A DNA stretch of 64,000 bases from Haliclystus octoradiatus (Eukaryota; Cnidaria; Staurozoa; Stauromedusae; Haliclystidae), in the NCBI GenBank assembly GCA_916610825.1, contig OU744454.1, positions 11,349,178 through 11,413,177 of the forward strand, read 5' to 3'. Shown in pieces: positions 1 through 10,380 of the stretch. Under the pieces are notes generated by a model. The model had not been told where the DNA came from. It worked only from the letters and a program-made list of their open reading frames with translations, and did not search any database. Positions within the stretch are counted from its first letter, which is position 1. Every line of letters begins with the position of its first letter. The position numbers and the translations under genes are program-made.

Positions 1-196
1 ACTTGTTTTGTAGTTTGCCAATTACCTTTTCTACAGTAATTTGAGAAACTGGCTTGAAAATAAAAGATTTGTCATCATTTGGAGGTAAAAAAAGTTTGAA
101 ATCATCATTGGATTGGAAATGATGTGCAAGATTTTGACCAACATTTATAAAATAATCATTGAAAGCATTAGCAATGGTGATTGGATTTGAAATTTT
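1..196 (-). pseudogene. LINE (non-LTR retrotransposon) ORF2 fragment, downstream part
   Basis: On the minus strand this stretch reads openly as the segment just before the reverse transcriptase core of a CR1/L2-type LINE. It contains the family-typical AFNDYFINVGQNLA motif, followed by a residue run ending in an IGKLQNK-type helix. It is the continuation of the fragment at 3313-3766. If the LTR element at 197-3312 and one copy of the TTTT target duplication are removed, the two parts join in one open frame. The RT catalytic core would lie beyond the left edge. The LINE was therefore still open in this region when the LTR element landed in it. Confidence 0.8.
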
Positions 197-371
197 TGTG
201 GTGTGTGCCACACAAAAAACAACAGTAAAATAAACCAAGACAACAAGTCACATGGTAACAACAACTGTTCTGAGTCATAGCAAAAACTAACTAACTTGAA
301 ATACAGCAAACAGCAAGAAATATTAATAAAGGGCGTTGGCTTCAAACCAAAACGAGGATAGCCTCGCTACA
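197..371 (-). repeat. 3' LTR of the 197-3312 element
   Basis: This 175-bp repeat shows no difference from 3138-3312 by eye. In element orientation it begins TGTAGCGAGG and ends CACACCACA. An AATAAA-like signal is not obvious inside it. The identity of the two LTRs indicates recent insertion. Confidence 0.93.
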
Positions 372-563
372 TTTCCCTCCTCTAAAACTAAGGTTACAGC
401 AGATTATTTGTGATAGCAGTCCTTTAACATAATTTTTAAACTTTAAGTTATCGCAACTCTTGTTTATATAGTTTTCAATCAACTTTGGCACATCAAGCCA
501 TAGGGTGCTGAATGGCTCCCATGAATTTTCTCCACTTTCAAATCCCTGCCATTGAATATACAA
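342..563 (-). pseudogene. Chromodomain-like C-terminus of a lost integrase
   Basis: The minus frame contains IQWQGFESGENSWEPFSTLW followed by an amphipathic ENYI helix. This matches the chromodomain pattern (hydrophobic-W-x-G-[FY]...N-x-W-E-P...L) found at the C-terminus of chromovirus-type Ty3/Gypsy integrases. It lies in a different frame from the preceding Gag-Pol ORF and has no integrase core upstream. It is read as the 3' remnant left after an internal deletion whose junction lies near 590-620. The frame runs on into the LTR. Confidence 0.7.
372..385 (-). other. Polypurine tract
   Basis: On the minus strand a purine run (TTTAGAGGAGGGAA) lies directly against the 3' LTR boundary. This is the expected plus-strand primer site of an LTR retrotransposon, and it supports the LTR boundary at 371/372. 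Confidence 0.75.
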
Positions 564-3055
564 TTCCCATCGAGTAAATTTGTAGCTGCACTTCTCTTAG
601 CACGAGATCCACATAAAGTAAATGTTTTCTCCAATAGCGCTCTCAAAGGAGATGCCAGCTCAGCAAAATTAGGGAGACTGGTTCTCATCCAATTTAGTGC
701 ACAAATAAATTGCTGCAGTTGTGCAGCAGTGCGTGGTAAACTCAAATGTATTAACCCATCAATACGAGAAGGATCAAATTTAATCCCTTCTGAAGATATG
801 ATGCGACCGCACCAACGGATTGATGTTTTGTACAAACAGCTTTTCATTGCATTGACTTTTAATTTGTACTTTTCTAACAAACCAAATAGCGAGTCCAGAA
901 CTCTCAGTAATGTATCAAAATCAGGTGCAAATATTAGTATATCATCTACCCATACCAAAATGTAATCAGCGTAGGGACTCTCATCAATAATAGACTGCAT
1001 CATGGACTGAAAGTATTGTACACTATCCGTAGCTCCCATTACTACTCTAGTGGGTGTGTAAACCCTTTCATGTGTCATAAAAGAATGGTATTCTTGTGAA
1101 CTGACATCTAATGGACTTTGCCAATATCCTTTAAACAAATCTAGACTTGCAAATACATTCATACCTTGTAACTGTTGTAGCAGTACTTCAATATTCGGCA
1201 TAGGCCAAACAGTTCTCTTAGTGACATTGTTTACTGCCCGGAGGTCAACAACCATGCGAGGTTTTCCATTTCCAGAGGATACAACAAACGCAGGTGACGC
1301 CCATTTTGCTTTGGTGTTCCTTCTAACAAGACCATAAGCCTCCAGTTTCTTGACATGATCATAAAGATAATCTTGATGACTCGGTGCGTAACGACGTTGA
1401 CGACATCTAATTGGCTCCACATCAGGTATATCTACAGTCATCGGTGTAACTAGGGCTGGCTCGTCCGGGCCTAAATTTACCCTCCATAAGTCACCGTACT
1501 TTGTAACAAGATCTGATAAGGCCGACCTGTTGTTTGCGGTCAAGCCTTCAGGTAAATTATTTAAAACAGTTTTCAATGCCTCGTCTTGGCAATTAAGACC
1601 AATACAAATATTCTTTGTCTCATTACAATCATTCACCTCATTATCATTAACAGGTGAATCATAATGTATTGATTTCAATTCAGTTTGAGAAACGGTGCTT
1701 TGTTGCGTTGCTAAGGCGGCAATCATAGCATCTACGTCAATGCCAAGTGTTTGCAACAAAGGCTTTCCCAATAAAATCTCATCTAACATATCATTTAGAA
1801 TAATGCAATTAACTTTTCTAACAATTAATAAGCCGGCATTTGTTGTAAGCTCCAAATCAACACATATCTTTTTGTCGGCAATTATGTTAGATCCTTTCTT
1901 AGCGTACAGCACACTTAGCGGCTTTAATAAAGGCTCAATAAAAGCCGAAGTATTATTTGAAATATCACTTGCTAATGCTTCAGAGATAAACGTTTCTTCC
2001 GCTCCAGTGTCTAACACATATTTGGCACTTATCTGACCATTTATTAAAACGTTTTGGTCACGATTTTGTTGGCCCTTAACATCAATTTTCTTAGCGTTAA
2101 CATTTTCAACATTTGAATTTGAATAAGTTGTTCCCTGGCGTGTTGTAGAAGGCTTAGTAAACGCACTTAAAAGTTCCTTTTTTTCAACTTCAGAGGCATC
2201 AGGGCATTTGTTCAACCAATGATCTCCCTTACATTTTAAACAACCATCTCGAGGTCCCTTTTTAGCAGTGTTAGTGTCAGATTGAGTATTGTTCTTTTGC
2301 TTAATTTTCGGACAATCAGACCTTAAGTGATTTCCTTTACAATGCCAACAGGTTTTGGTTGACGTTTTCACAACCACTCCCTTAACTGTAGTAGGTGAGT
2401 CATTTCCCTTTTTGTAGGATGGCATTTTGTCAAAATTAAATAAGTCAAACTTTGCTGCTAAATCCTTCAATAAAGCAAACAACTTACCAGTGTCCTTTTT
2501 CGCTTCTGAATGACGTAATTTTAATTCTGACTTCAGAGTGTTTCTCAATGGCGCTGGTTGAACAGCATAGACAATACATTCTACCATAAGTTTCTTATTC
2601 GATGTCTTTTCAAATAAAGATTCAATTCCGTGTAACTCCAAAATATTATCGGCATCACGAAATAATTTCAGCACACGCGCGTCACTGTCCCTGATGCTAA
2701 GGTCCATTTTCAACTCCCTTTTTAATATAGCTTCAACATCGGGTAAACTGCCATTATCAGCTACATTCAATTTGCTTGTCAAAAAATCTTTAATAGCATT
2801 TTCACTTAAATCTTCAAGTGCAACGTTCAACTCGTATTTCGCTATAGCTTTCAAAAGCAGAGGCTCGATGCATGCTTTTATCGTCAACGGAATAACTCTC
2901 TCCGCTCCGCTATCCGTTGTTTCTCTAACAAGACTTTCATACTGATGATATTTTCTCATAAAAAGAGCAACATCTTCTCGATCAGCACTATTTAATCTAG
3001 GTGCCGTAATTGGCAAGAATAACAGCCTCTCCTGAGTAGTTTCTTCTTCACCCAT
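479..3055 (-). CDS. Gag-protease-RT polyprotein of LTR retrotransposon (truncated)
   Basis: The 858-residue frame starts at the ATG at 3055, about 80 bp inside the 5' LTR. In order it has an alpha-helical Gag region (about residues 1-230), two CCHC zinc knuckles (CWHCKGNHLRSDCP near residue 237 and CLKCKGDHWLNKCP near 273), an aspartic protease with the active-site run LDTGAEETF (near 345), and a reverse transcriptase with GKPRMVVDLRAVN, a conserved SLDLFKGYWQ block and the catalytic VWVDDILIF (YVDD-type with Trp in place of Tyr). After the RT thumb the frame runs into unrelated residues and stops at 479. RNase H and the integrase core are absent, so this is a fusion across an internal deletion. 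It is an endogenous, non-host protein. One uninterrupted frame plus identical LTRs argues for recent mobilisation. Confidence 0.93.
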   Translation of the reverse strand: MGEEETTQERLLFLPITAPRLNSADREDVALFMRKYHQYESLVRETTDSGAERVIPLTIKACIEPLLLKAIAKYELNVALEDLSENAIKDFLTSKLNVADNGSLPDVEAILKRELKMDLSIRDSDARVLKLFRDADNILELHGIESLFEKTSNKKLMVECIVYAVQPAPLRNTLKSELKLRHSEAKKDTGKLFALLKDLAAKFDLFNFDKMPSYKKGNDSPTTVKGVVVKTSTKTCWHCKGNHLRSDCPKIKQKNNTQSDTNTAKKGPRDGCLKCKGDHWLNKCPDASEVEKKELLSAFTKPSTTRQGTTYSNSNVENVNAKKIDVKGQQNRDQNVLINGQISAKYVLDTGAEETFISEALASDISNNTSAFIEPLLKPLSVLYAKKGSNIIADKKICVDLELTTNAGLLIVRKVNCIILNDMLDEILLGKPLLQTLGIDVDAMIAALATQQSTVSQTELKSIHYDSPVNDNEVNDCNETKNICIGLNCQDEALKTVLNNLPEGLTANNRSALSDLVTKYGDLWRVNLGPDEPALVTPMTVDIPDVEPIRCRQRRYAPSHQDYLYDHVKKLEAYGLVRRNTKAKWASPAFVVSSGNGKPRMVVDLRAVNNVTKRTVWPMPNIEVLLQQLQGMNVFASLDLFKGYWQSPLDVSSQEYHSFMTHERVYTPTRVVMGATDSVQYFQSMMQSIIDESPYADYILVWVDDILIFAPDFDTLLRVLDSLFGLLEKYKLKVNAMKSCLYKTSIRWCGRIISSEGIKFDPSRIDGLIHLSLPRTAAQLQQFICALNWMRTSLPNFAELASPLRALLEKTFTLCGSRAKRSAATNLLDGNCIFNGRDLKVEKIHGSHSAPYGLMCQS

Positions 3056-3137
3056 GATTAAAAATTAAATTCAACAGGTTTCAACTAAACCAAATAAACA
3101 TCCACTGTGTCGAACAGACAACCGCTAAAGTTAACTT

Positions 3138-3312
3138 TGTGGTGTGTGCCACACAAAAAACAACAGTAAAATAAACCAAGACAACAAGTCACATGGTAAC
3201 AACAACTGTTCTGAGTCATAGCAAAAACTAACTAACTTGAAATACAGCAAACAGCAAGAAATATTAATAAAGGGCGTTGGCTTCAAACCAAAACGAGGAT
3301 AGCCTCGCTACA
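3138..3312 (-). repeat. 5' LTR of the 197-3312 element
   Basis: This 175-bp direct partner of 197-371 shows no mismatch by eye. It lies immediately upstream, on the minus strand, of the untranslated leader and the ATG at 3055. Confidence 0.93.
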
Positions 3313-3766
3313 TTTTACAGTTATTGACATTGAAAAAATCATTATAGCGATTTGTTTGCTTGTTTCTTCCTAGAAGGTTATTTGTTGCTTTCCATAATAA
3401 TTTCATGTCATGTTTATAAGTTACATAAAAATGATCCCAGTATAAAATTTTGCATTTCCTAATCAGCTTAAAGTAAGTCCGAGAGTATTGGTCATATCTA
3501 TCTTTGATATGATTGTCTTTTGTATTTATCCATTTGTTGTATAAATTCCTTTTTGTTTTCCTAGAAATTAACAGTCCAGTTGTCATCCATGGATTTATTT
3601 TGTGATTATTGCGGTTTAACTTTTTGTTGATTAATGGACATGAAATATCTAAACATTCTTGGAATTTATGATGAAATTTTTCGAAAGCTGATTTAGGGTC
3701 TTCCGGAAGATACCAGTTGTTTGCAGCTAAAAGGTATTTTAGTGTTTCTAGGTTTTTGGCAGACAT
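3313..3766 (-). pseudogene. LINE ORF2 fragment, upstream part (EN-RT linker)
   Basis: The minus frame encodes about 150 residues typical of the linker between the endonuclease and RT domains of CR1/L2-type LINEs. It has an INPWMTTGLL-type motif, a KRNLYNKW run, a YDQYSRTYFKLIRKCKILYW helix and a W-K-A-T-N segment. It is interrupted at 3312 by the LTR element and resumes at 196. The start of the homology to the right is unclear, because the sequence passes into a repeat shared with 37665-37865. Confidence 0.78.
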
Positions 3767-3789
3767 ATTGTGGTATGAGATGATGAATA

Positions 3790-4015
3790 TAATATGTTTG
3801 GCGTGACTCCTGAAGCATGGGATCGAGTTTGTTTGTTTGGAATACGTGATTAAGGCAATTTCTTACATAACATTTTTTAATAAGAGTTATTGGTTAGAAG
3901 TTCAAACTGTTTATAGATTGAAACGATTGGGTATTTAACGATGATTGAGTTAATATACAAAATAATACAAAAAAATAAAATAAGATAAAATAAAATAAAA
4001 TAAAAAGAGGTACCA
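3790..4015 (+). repeat. Dispersed repeat ending in an (AAAAT)n tail
   Basis: Positions of about 3800-3960 closely resemble 37670-37845: shared GACTCCTGAA, a GTTTGTTTGGA stretch, an AACATTTTTTAATAAGAGTT block and GGGTATTTAACG. This copy ends in an AAAAT-type pentanucleotide run (about 3962-4007), whereas the other ends in the giant AAAAC array. The plus-strand A-rich tail suggests a retroposed element. A weak minus-strand reading (FRSHAKHIIF here, FRSRAKHSIF there) means LINE coding sequence in the other orientation cannot be excluded. Confidence 0.6.
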
Positions 4016-5018
4016 AAATTTGTAAATCAGAAGCAAAGTTAGCATCATAAATTACGTGATTTAACTGACTTGATTGTTACTATTCATCTAATCATCATTT
4101 TCCTAATTTATGATATTCTTAATTAGTTCAAAAACTTGCTAAAATTGTACAATTTAACTGTCTGACTTTTCACCCCAACATTGGTCTAGGTTTCTTTGAT
4201 TTTATAACATATTTTGTTTGGTTCATAGTTATCCTAGTACACTTAATTGCCTTTACTTGTTTAGAAATGTTTATCCTACTCATCTCATTCTCAAAACAAA
4301 GTCCCTATAGCGGATATGTGTAATTTTATGCCATTGATACAAAGATAACTTGCGTAAAGACCAAAAATAAATATAATAATATAATATGGAAACATATCAT
4401 TATTAATTAAGTAAGAGGATAGAAAGAAATAAACAACTTATTTTCAAACAGGTACCAAACGGATTTTTAAGGATATGCACTAACAGTTGAAAGCAGTATC
4501 AATATTTCTAAACTCCTCACATTTTTCAAAACACTTTCTCAACATTGATATTAGAGAGATGCAACCTCACCCCATACATACACGACGGCGCTATTGCTTG
4601 GCTTTGGTTGACCATTGAATACTATTTCTCGACTTTTGATTATGAATCAACATTCTAAATTATGAATCTCGATGAACTAATCTTCTGCTCAGATATAGAA
4701 CTATGTTAACATATTTCTTTATTTGCCAATATTGATTATCATTGATGTTCGTATAGGCGTTAAAGAGATTATTGCAACAAGCATGTGCAACTATCCGGAG
4801 AAATAACGAAGCATGAAGTGGCCATTTTTATGATAGTAATGATTCATAGCCAGTAGGTTTGATGAATTATTTTATTATTTTACTACATATCATTTTAAAC
4901 TTTGTAGTACTTTTAATTTGATTCCAAAAATTGCATAACTTAATGTCGTGCTTTACGTATACAATTATACTGACAAGTTAATAAATGAGACATGTGTAGC
5001 GGAATCCTCTAAATAATT
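4016..5018. other. Gene-poor flank of gene 1, paralogous to 41.8-43.7 kb
   Basis: No exon was recognised. The stretch from about 4040 to 5010 aligns by eye with gene 2 intron sequence at 41800-42130 and 43330-43690. It is useful as the uninterrupted version of the site hit by the hAT-like element at 42139-43328. Confidence 0.6.
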
Positions 5019-5402
5019 AGTCTGCGTTGCAGACCGCGATTAATTCACAATAGAATAGGGTCTGTGTGATTTGCACAGTTTTCTGTCCAGCCACTCTACG
5101 AAAACGTAGAGCGGAAGTTTCTGATCGATGCATGGTAAATTTATTGTTCTTAGATAATTAATTCATCACCTCTATTCGATCAATTAATTGTCATAGCTAC
5201 GGAGCCTAAAATAGAACTTATTGCAATCATGTCAACTGAAGTGAGCAAAGTAATGTGAGAATCCCGTTGAGAATCACCTTAATCTTGCATAATTATGTGA
5301 CATCAATCTTATTCTGATACGAGACCCGGACAGAGAAACCAAGCAATTCACACAGACCCTATTCTTTTGTGAGTGATTCGCGGTCTGTACCGCAGGCTAG
5401 TA
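5019..5402. mobile_element. Foldback MITE, about 385 bp
   Basis: Inverted terminal repeats of roughly 70 bp pair 5019-5092 with 5328-5402. The shared parts include CAGACCGCG, GAATAGGGTCTGTGTGA and TCTGTCC. The paralogous position in gene 2 (about 43690) reads through without it, so that copy is an empty site. It has no coding capacity. Confidence 0.8.
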
Positions 5403-5837
5403 TATAATTTGCTGCTGGCTAGTCCAGGAGTTGGTTTTTTTGTGTTCCTATGTTGAAATGTATTAGTAAATTGAAACATTGAAGCAAAACACATTTGTTG
5501 ACAGTTTTCTCCATAGCGAAGTTAGCATTATATTTTGATTGTAGTTGATATTATTCATCTAATCATCATTTTCCTTAATTTGACATGTCATATATTGTTA
5601 ATTAGTTCAATAACTTGCTAATATTTACAATTTAATTGTTTGAGTTTTTGAAACTTTTGTATTGTTAGCTTAACCACAGCATAGGTTAAACAGAATAATG
5701 CAACAAGGACGCGCAACTAGCCCGAGAGATAATGAAGCATGAATGTCGGCAACAACTGTCTACGACCATTATATGTCATCCTTAGGTACAGTTAACATAT
5801 AACATTGAAAATGTAAAAGGACACATAGTAATATTAC

Positions 5838-6008
5838 CTGGGCAGTTAAATGTGTTGCAAGGTATAATTTTATTTGACTCTCCAGCGCAAGGTTGACCAC
5901 CATTTGAAGGTGACGGGCTGTCACATGATCGAATTGCTGTCATATCTCCACCATTGCAAGACACGGAACATGCCGTAACATTTTGCCATGATGACCACCC
6001 TCCGTCGA
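5838..6008 (-). CDS. Gene 1 exon 4: second TSP1 repeat
   Basis: This 171-nt phase 1-1 exon has an acceptor CTACAG at 6009-6014 and a donor GTAATA from 5837. It encodes a thrombospondin type 1 repeat: VDGGWSSWQNVTACSVSCNG with the W-x-x-W pair, CSVSC, a central R, the P-S-N-G-G turn, and six cysteines ending CNTFNCPG. The R-x-R layer residue before the third Cys is reduced to I-R. It is the paralogue of gene 2 exon 4 (44168-44338). TSP1 repeats are secreted three-strand modules that often carry C-mannosyl Trp and O-fucosyl groups. No further downstream exon of gene 1 was found to the left. Confidence 0.92.
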
Positions 6009-6690
6009 CTGTAGAAAAATTGAAATATTAAGAATGTCTTCTTTCAGTTGAAATATATGCCTCGTTTTGAAACATATATACAAAATTCCTACTACATAGG
6101 GTTCCAATATATCACTCTCTGGTGCGAATTCATCATACGGAGTTCGCTATGGCATATATGATGAAAGTAGTGCTCAATGCATATCAAAACTAGTAGAAAA
6201 ACATCCTAGGACGATGGTACTCAAATTGATCACAAAGGTGACCGAAAGGTGTGAAAATCGAAGCCACCATCACAAAGTAACGGAGTCTGCCTTGCTGTCA
6301 TTTCGGAAAGGCAAATTTTGTCGGGAGCTCCATAATCCTGCATTTGATATGGTACTTACTTACTTTTTATCGTAACTGAAATCACTTTTCATATAGATTC
6401 TACGATTTAATTTCTGCAAAGCAGCTGTCGCGTCTTCTAATCATTCAAATCAATCATTTTCCAGTAGGCAAATAAATCAAGAGCCTTTATTCATATGTTC
6501 TTGTTGTGGCTTCTATCAACATGGAATTGTATAATCAAAATTTGCTTTGTTTCTCTTCCTTTCGTCAGACTACTAACGATATAAATGAACTTGTACAACA
6601 AAAATGTTTACCCTTGAATTTCCAAGCACATGGACCAGCTAATCAAACTGCGTGACTACGTTCGGTTAATACGTCATATCTTAGAATAAA

Positions 6691-6874
6691 GGTTTACTGC
6701 ACGGCAGCCGTCTTTGGTTTTTGCGATACCAACACGCGGGATGTTAGGAGACACAAGAAAGCATCAGAAATACAAGAGCCCGTAGGGCAAGTGTTTTTCA
6801 GGTTTCGAGTGTCTCCCAACATCTCAAGTGTTAGTATCAGAGAACCCAAACACAAGGCTGCTGTGCAGTAACCC
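6691..6874. mobile_element. Foldback MITE, about 185 bp
   Basis: The ends are inverted copies of about 60 bp (6691-6752 against about 6808-6874), sharing TTACTGCAC, GCAGCC and GTTRGGAGACAC-type blocks. No ORF is present. It sits in the gene 1 intron between the exon-4 and exon-3 positions. Confidence 0.7.
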
Positions 6875-7799
6875 TTTTGTGAAATGAAACATATTTTTAC
6901 TATTTTATAACGAATTTAACATAAAAGATTTGACTGATTAGATCAATTTTCTCCTATAAATCTTCACGTCTTCGTCATATTTTGCCTTTCTTCGAATCAC
7001 AGATCCAGGGTTCTACTTTCGAAACACTTTCGATTCTTTCGAACGCTATGATTTTGATCTGTCTTGTTTCTCATTTCTGCTGTGTCGCAAGCTTTTGTCG
7101 GTTTTGTAGGGCATTTTTGTCTCGGAATAGCCACCATAACATAACAAATGAAGCAAAGAAGAAGGCCTTGAATTTTTATACCGTACTGTGAAATATATAT
7201 CATCAACGATGTTAATGATGCAATTTTCTTATTTGCAATTATTTAGAAATTTTGGATGTTTTTTCTCTCATGTTGTCGAAGTTCTTTTGGCTTGCGTGAT
7301 CCAAACACGGGATTAAGCCAATCAAATCACTAAAACAGCATTCAAAAATCTGTTGAGTTTTACAATACTTATTGCTTCAAAATGAGGTATCTTGTCAACC
7401 CAGCCACGGTTCCAAAATTTCAAAAATTTTCCATGTAGAAATTTTCAATTCCAGCATTCAACAGATTACTTTTAAGAGGTGTGAAATCAAAATTGATTGA
7501 CAGGAATGTTCGAATCTATCTGGAATAAAATATTATTGCTGTCATGTGAACTCTAATCTGCAATCAATAATAAAAGGATTATTGTACGTCATATCAGCAT
7601 AGATATATACATGTGCATTCATAACGACATCTTAGACATGAAAATTACAACTATAATGTTCAGTTTAATGATCATGCACACATGTATTTTTGTATAACGA
7701 ATTGCAAAGAAAAAACATTTTGAAACAGCAGAATGTAGTGTTTCCTTTACGAATTAATAAACACTAAATGTCAAATTCAAAGACATAAATAGTCCATAC

Positions 7800-7967
7800 C
7801 TGAACATGGCGGCAAAACACAATTTGTTGTTCTGTTTGTATTTCCAAAGCAGCTAATCCCCCCGTGTGCTGGAGCAGGAGTTGAGCAGGTTCTGGATTGG
7901 TTTCTTATTCCAACACTGCATGTCACTGAGCATGGAGCATCTCCCCAAGCTGACCATTGACCATGGA
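7800..7967 (-). CDS. Gene 1 exon 3: first TSP1 repeat
   Basis: This 168-nt phase 1-1 exon has an acceptor CGACAG just above 7967 and a donor GTATGG below 7800. It encodes VHGQWSAWGDAPCSVTCSVG, then a SRTCSTPAPAHGG segment and the remaining cysteines, ending in a PPCS tail. W-x-x-W, CSVTC, the arginine layer, the GG turn and six Cys are all present, so the fold should be complete. This is the intact reference for the disrupted gene 2 exon at 48512-48779. Confidence 0.93.
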
Positions 7968-8059
7968 CTGTCGAGTAACAGTAATGTATATGTTATTATA
8001 GAATCTTCAAACATTGTCCAAACATTGCATATGAATATTATACACATATATTAGGTAAT

Positions 8060-8235
8060 TGTTTGGGAAAAACATCAATTTGAGTGCTCAATGCTAAAAG
8101 CAGAGCAATAGAAATAGTAGATCAAATATCACCATTTACTCCACTACTACCGTTATGCGAGTCTCAGAGTAACAGTGTAAACTCGAGAACTTTGATCTAC
8201 TATTTGTGTTTTCAATCAGTGAAATTAGATGTTAT
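8060..8235. repeat. Dispersed hairpin repeat (AATAGTAGATCAAA family)
   Basis: AAATAGTAGATCAAA at about 8116 and its reverse complement at about 8201 flank a short core with CGAGTCTCAGAGTAACAG. Related copies occur at about 48910-49065 (same orientation, paralogous intron) and 54860-54985 (opposite orientation, inside the Mutator-like element). This suggests a small mobile foldback family. Confidence 0.6.
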
Positions 8236-9764
8236 GTTTCATCTTTGAGGAATGATATAGGTACATGGATGTTCTAAAAATGCAATACTCCCAAATTTAA
8301 TATGAAGCGCTTCAACTACATGAACGTTTCGCTGCTCAATGTATACTATATCTAACTTTGATGGCAAAATTTGCTTTGAAAATTAAAAATCTGGAAATAC
8401 ATAGATACTACCGTCTGTAGAAACAATGTTTAATGTTATAAAATGCAAATTTTCAGCGATGGCATCAGAGGAGGATAGGAGCGATAAAATCCCCCTGTTA
8501 TGGAACCCAGTCCCCTCGTAGTAGAGGCATTTTATACTTTTTCATATATTTTTGATAAAATTTTCTATAAATTACCCCCATTCTTGGGGGGAGTAGGCTA
8601 CAATTGTCAGGGAAATCATAGTGCCACCCATGTAAACATGTTATCTTACGTATTCCTTGTGTTCAAGGTTTGGAAATTTTTTGCTCACTAAATTTTAAGT
8701 AAATTGTTTCAGATATTTCCCCAAACTCAAAAATCAAGGATTCCTCGTTGGGACAGCTTTCTTTTGTATTCATTTAATCTGATGGAACCGTATACATTGA
8801 ATGATTAAATGAGTAATTTGAGACATTTGCAACTGAATTTTAGAAGAAAACCTCAAACTCAATTTCAGACATTTATAATTAATTCCAGACTATAATAGCT
8901 ACATTCCCTTAACTGTGGATTTCATGCGAGTATGTTGGAGATTATTAGAGAAGGGCGGAATTTTCCGAAATTGACAGAGAATACATATAATTATATGATA
9001 TACATGTATGTTCTTTTTATGACATATACCTTCTAGAGAGTCTAGTCAAAATTACGACCACGGAGAGCCAATTTTCATAGTAACCACGAAACATTTCCCG
9101 GCAGGTTAGCGTAACCAGCCCCCTTAAAAAATGTGCTTTCCGCATTTAAAATCCTTTTGAAATTAGTTCACCTGCCCAACAAACTCAAAAACCACGAGCA
9201 ATCACTTTCCGGGTGGACAGTAAACGCTATATAAATGTAGTATTCTTCTTCAGAAAATACTTTGCCCCGAGGAATTAATTAATTAACACCAAGAGGTTTT
9301 TCCAGTTTTAGACAGCCCTGTTTTCTTCTGGAATGGACAATGGCACTATAAATTAGAACGATTTCGCATTTGTGGGTAAACATGATACTTATTCGTTTCA
9401 AACTTTTAAAAAATTGTCTTCTCGCACGATATTTTTTGTGCAGTTGAAAACAGGGAAATTCTTTTTTGATGTTTATCACTCGGAAGAGGAAGAAAAGATC
9501 CAAATTAACTACTTTCATCAATCTAAATTGAATTCATATCTGATGTCGATGCTTTAGTCAATTGAGAATCCTTTCCTGGTTTTTGTTGTTATTAACTTGG
9601 TTCAATACTCAGGTAATAAGTAGCAGAAAGTTGAAACAATTTCAAAATTCCCTAAGGGAAATTGAAAACGATTTGCTACCTCATCTGTTTGTATAAATTC
9701 TGTTGTCACACATAGCATACATTCTGTCAGTGGTAAATACCAACAGGAGCATTCTGTTTTTTAC
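8236..9764. other. Gene 1 intron 2, no recognised gene
   Basis: The stretch aligns along most of its length with gene 2 intron 2 at about 49066-50635, including GAATTAATTAATTA and TTTCGTTTCAAACTTTTAAA blocks. Open frames here are short and are matched by similar frames in the paralogous intron. The similarity reflects the duplication, not coding constraint. Confidence 0.6.
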
Positions 9765-9795
9765 CTGGTACATCGATTGTGCAAACATCTTCAAC
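9765..9795 (-). CDS. Gene 1 exon 2: 31-nt microexon
   Basis: The 31-nt exon encodes VEDVCTIDVP plus the first base of a Gly/Val codon. Its acceptor is TTAAG and its donor GTAAAA. It shifts the splice phase from 0 (exon 1) to 1, so that the TSP1 exons follow in frame. The same exon is conserved in gene 2 at 50636-50666, which supports it as real despite its size. Confidence 0.85.
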
Positions 9796-10361
9796 CTTAA
9801 AAACAAAATATAATTTTTACATCTAGAGTGTTCACTTAAAGTAGAGGATAAATGAGGCAAATGGAATGCTGGCCACCGATATGAGCGCTTTTCACGTATG
9901 CGAATTCTTCATATGCTGCAACAACCCTTAAAGGCATAATATTGACCTGCAGTGGTCAAGCTTGTTGTCCGGTAACTTTACTTGCAGCTCGAAAAATAGC
10001 ATTCGCTTTCTAACTTTGAGCTCGCAAGGTAGGATAGTAAATTATATGGCTTCAACCTGAACTTTCGAATGTATGTGAGAGCTCTTCTTTCTAAAATCCC
10101 TCGAGATTTGTCAAGTTGACGAGGTATTATACATCTATTTAGTTGCAACATTATTATTGTAATTGTGATTTCGAACACCATTATGATCTTAACTAATAGA
10201 ATAGGCATTTGAACATAATGTAAGCTTTTGCGCATAATGAGGCATTTATGAAGGGCTGACTTTTTTCTATACCTTCAAAATTTTGTTTCCTTTCATCATT
10301 AATGTGATGAATAAAACAGATATCAATCTCGTTTTTTCGCATGACATTAAGAATTATCAGG

Positions 10362-10380
10362 CCTCGAAGGAGTCGAGGCT
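10362..10380. repeat. Short perfect hairpin
   Basis: GCCTCGA, a 5-base spacer and TCGAGGC form a 7-bp GC-rich stem in gene 1 intron 1. It lies about 30 bp from the position equivalent to the Mutator-like insertion site in gene 2. Confidence 0.5.

Larger units (their letters stand above)
197..3312 (-). mobile_element. Internally deleted LTR retrotransposon, young insertion
   Basis: The element is bounded by two direct 175-bp LTRs (197-371 and 3138-3312) that look identical by eye and start TG and end CA. A 4-bp TTTT flanks each side. A polypurine tract adjoins the 3' LTR. No standard TGG-type primer binding site was recognised next to the 5' LTR, so an unusual primer is possible. The interior holds one long minus-strand Gag-protease-RT frame and a short chromodomain-like remnant. 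The RNase H and integrase regions between them are missing, so the copy cannot be autonomous. It would need proteins supplied in trans, or it is dead. It belongs to the Ty3/Gypsy-like group. Confidence 0.92.

Noticed and set aside
552-965. Plus-strand ORFs opposite the LTR element (552-965, 1695-2036, 2694-2945)
   Set aside because: These are shadows of the minus-strand Gag-Pol frame.
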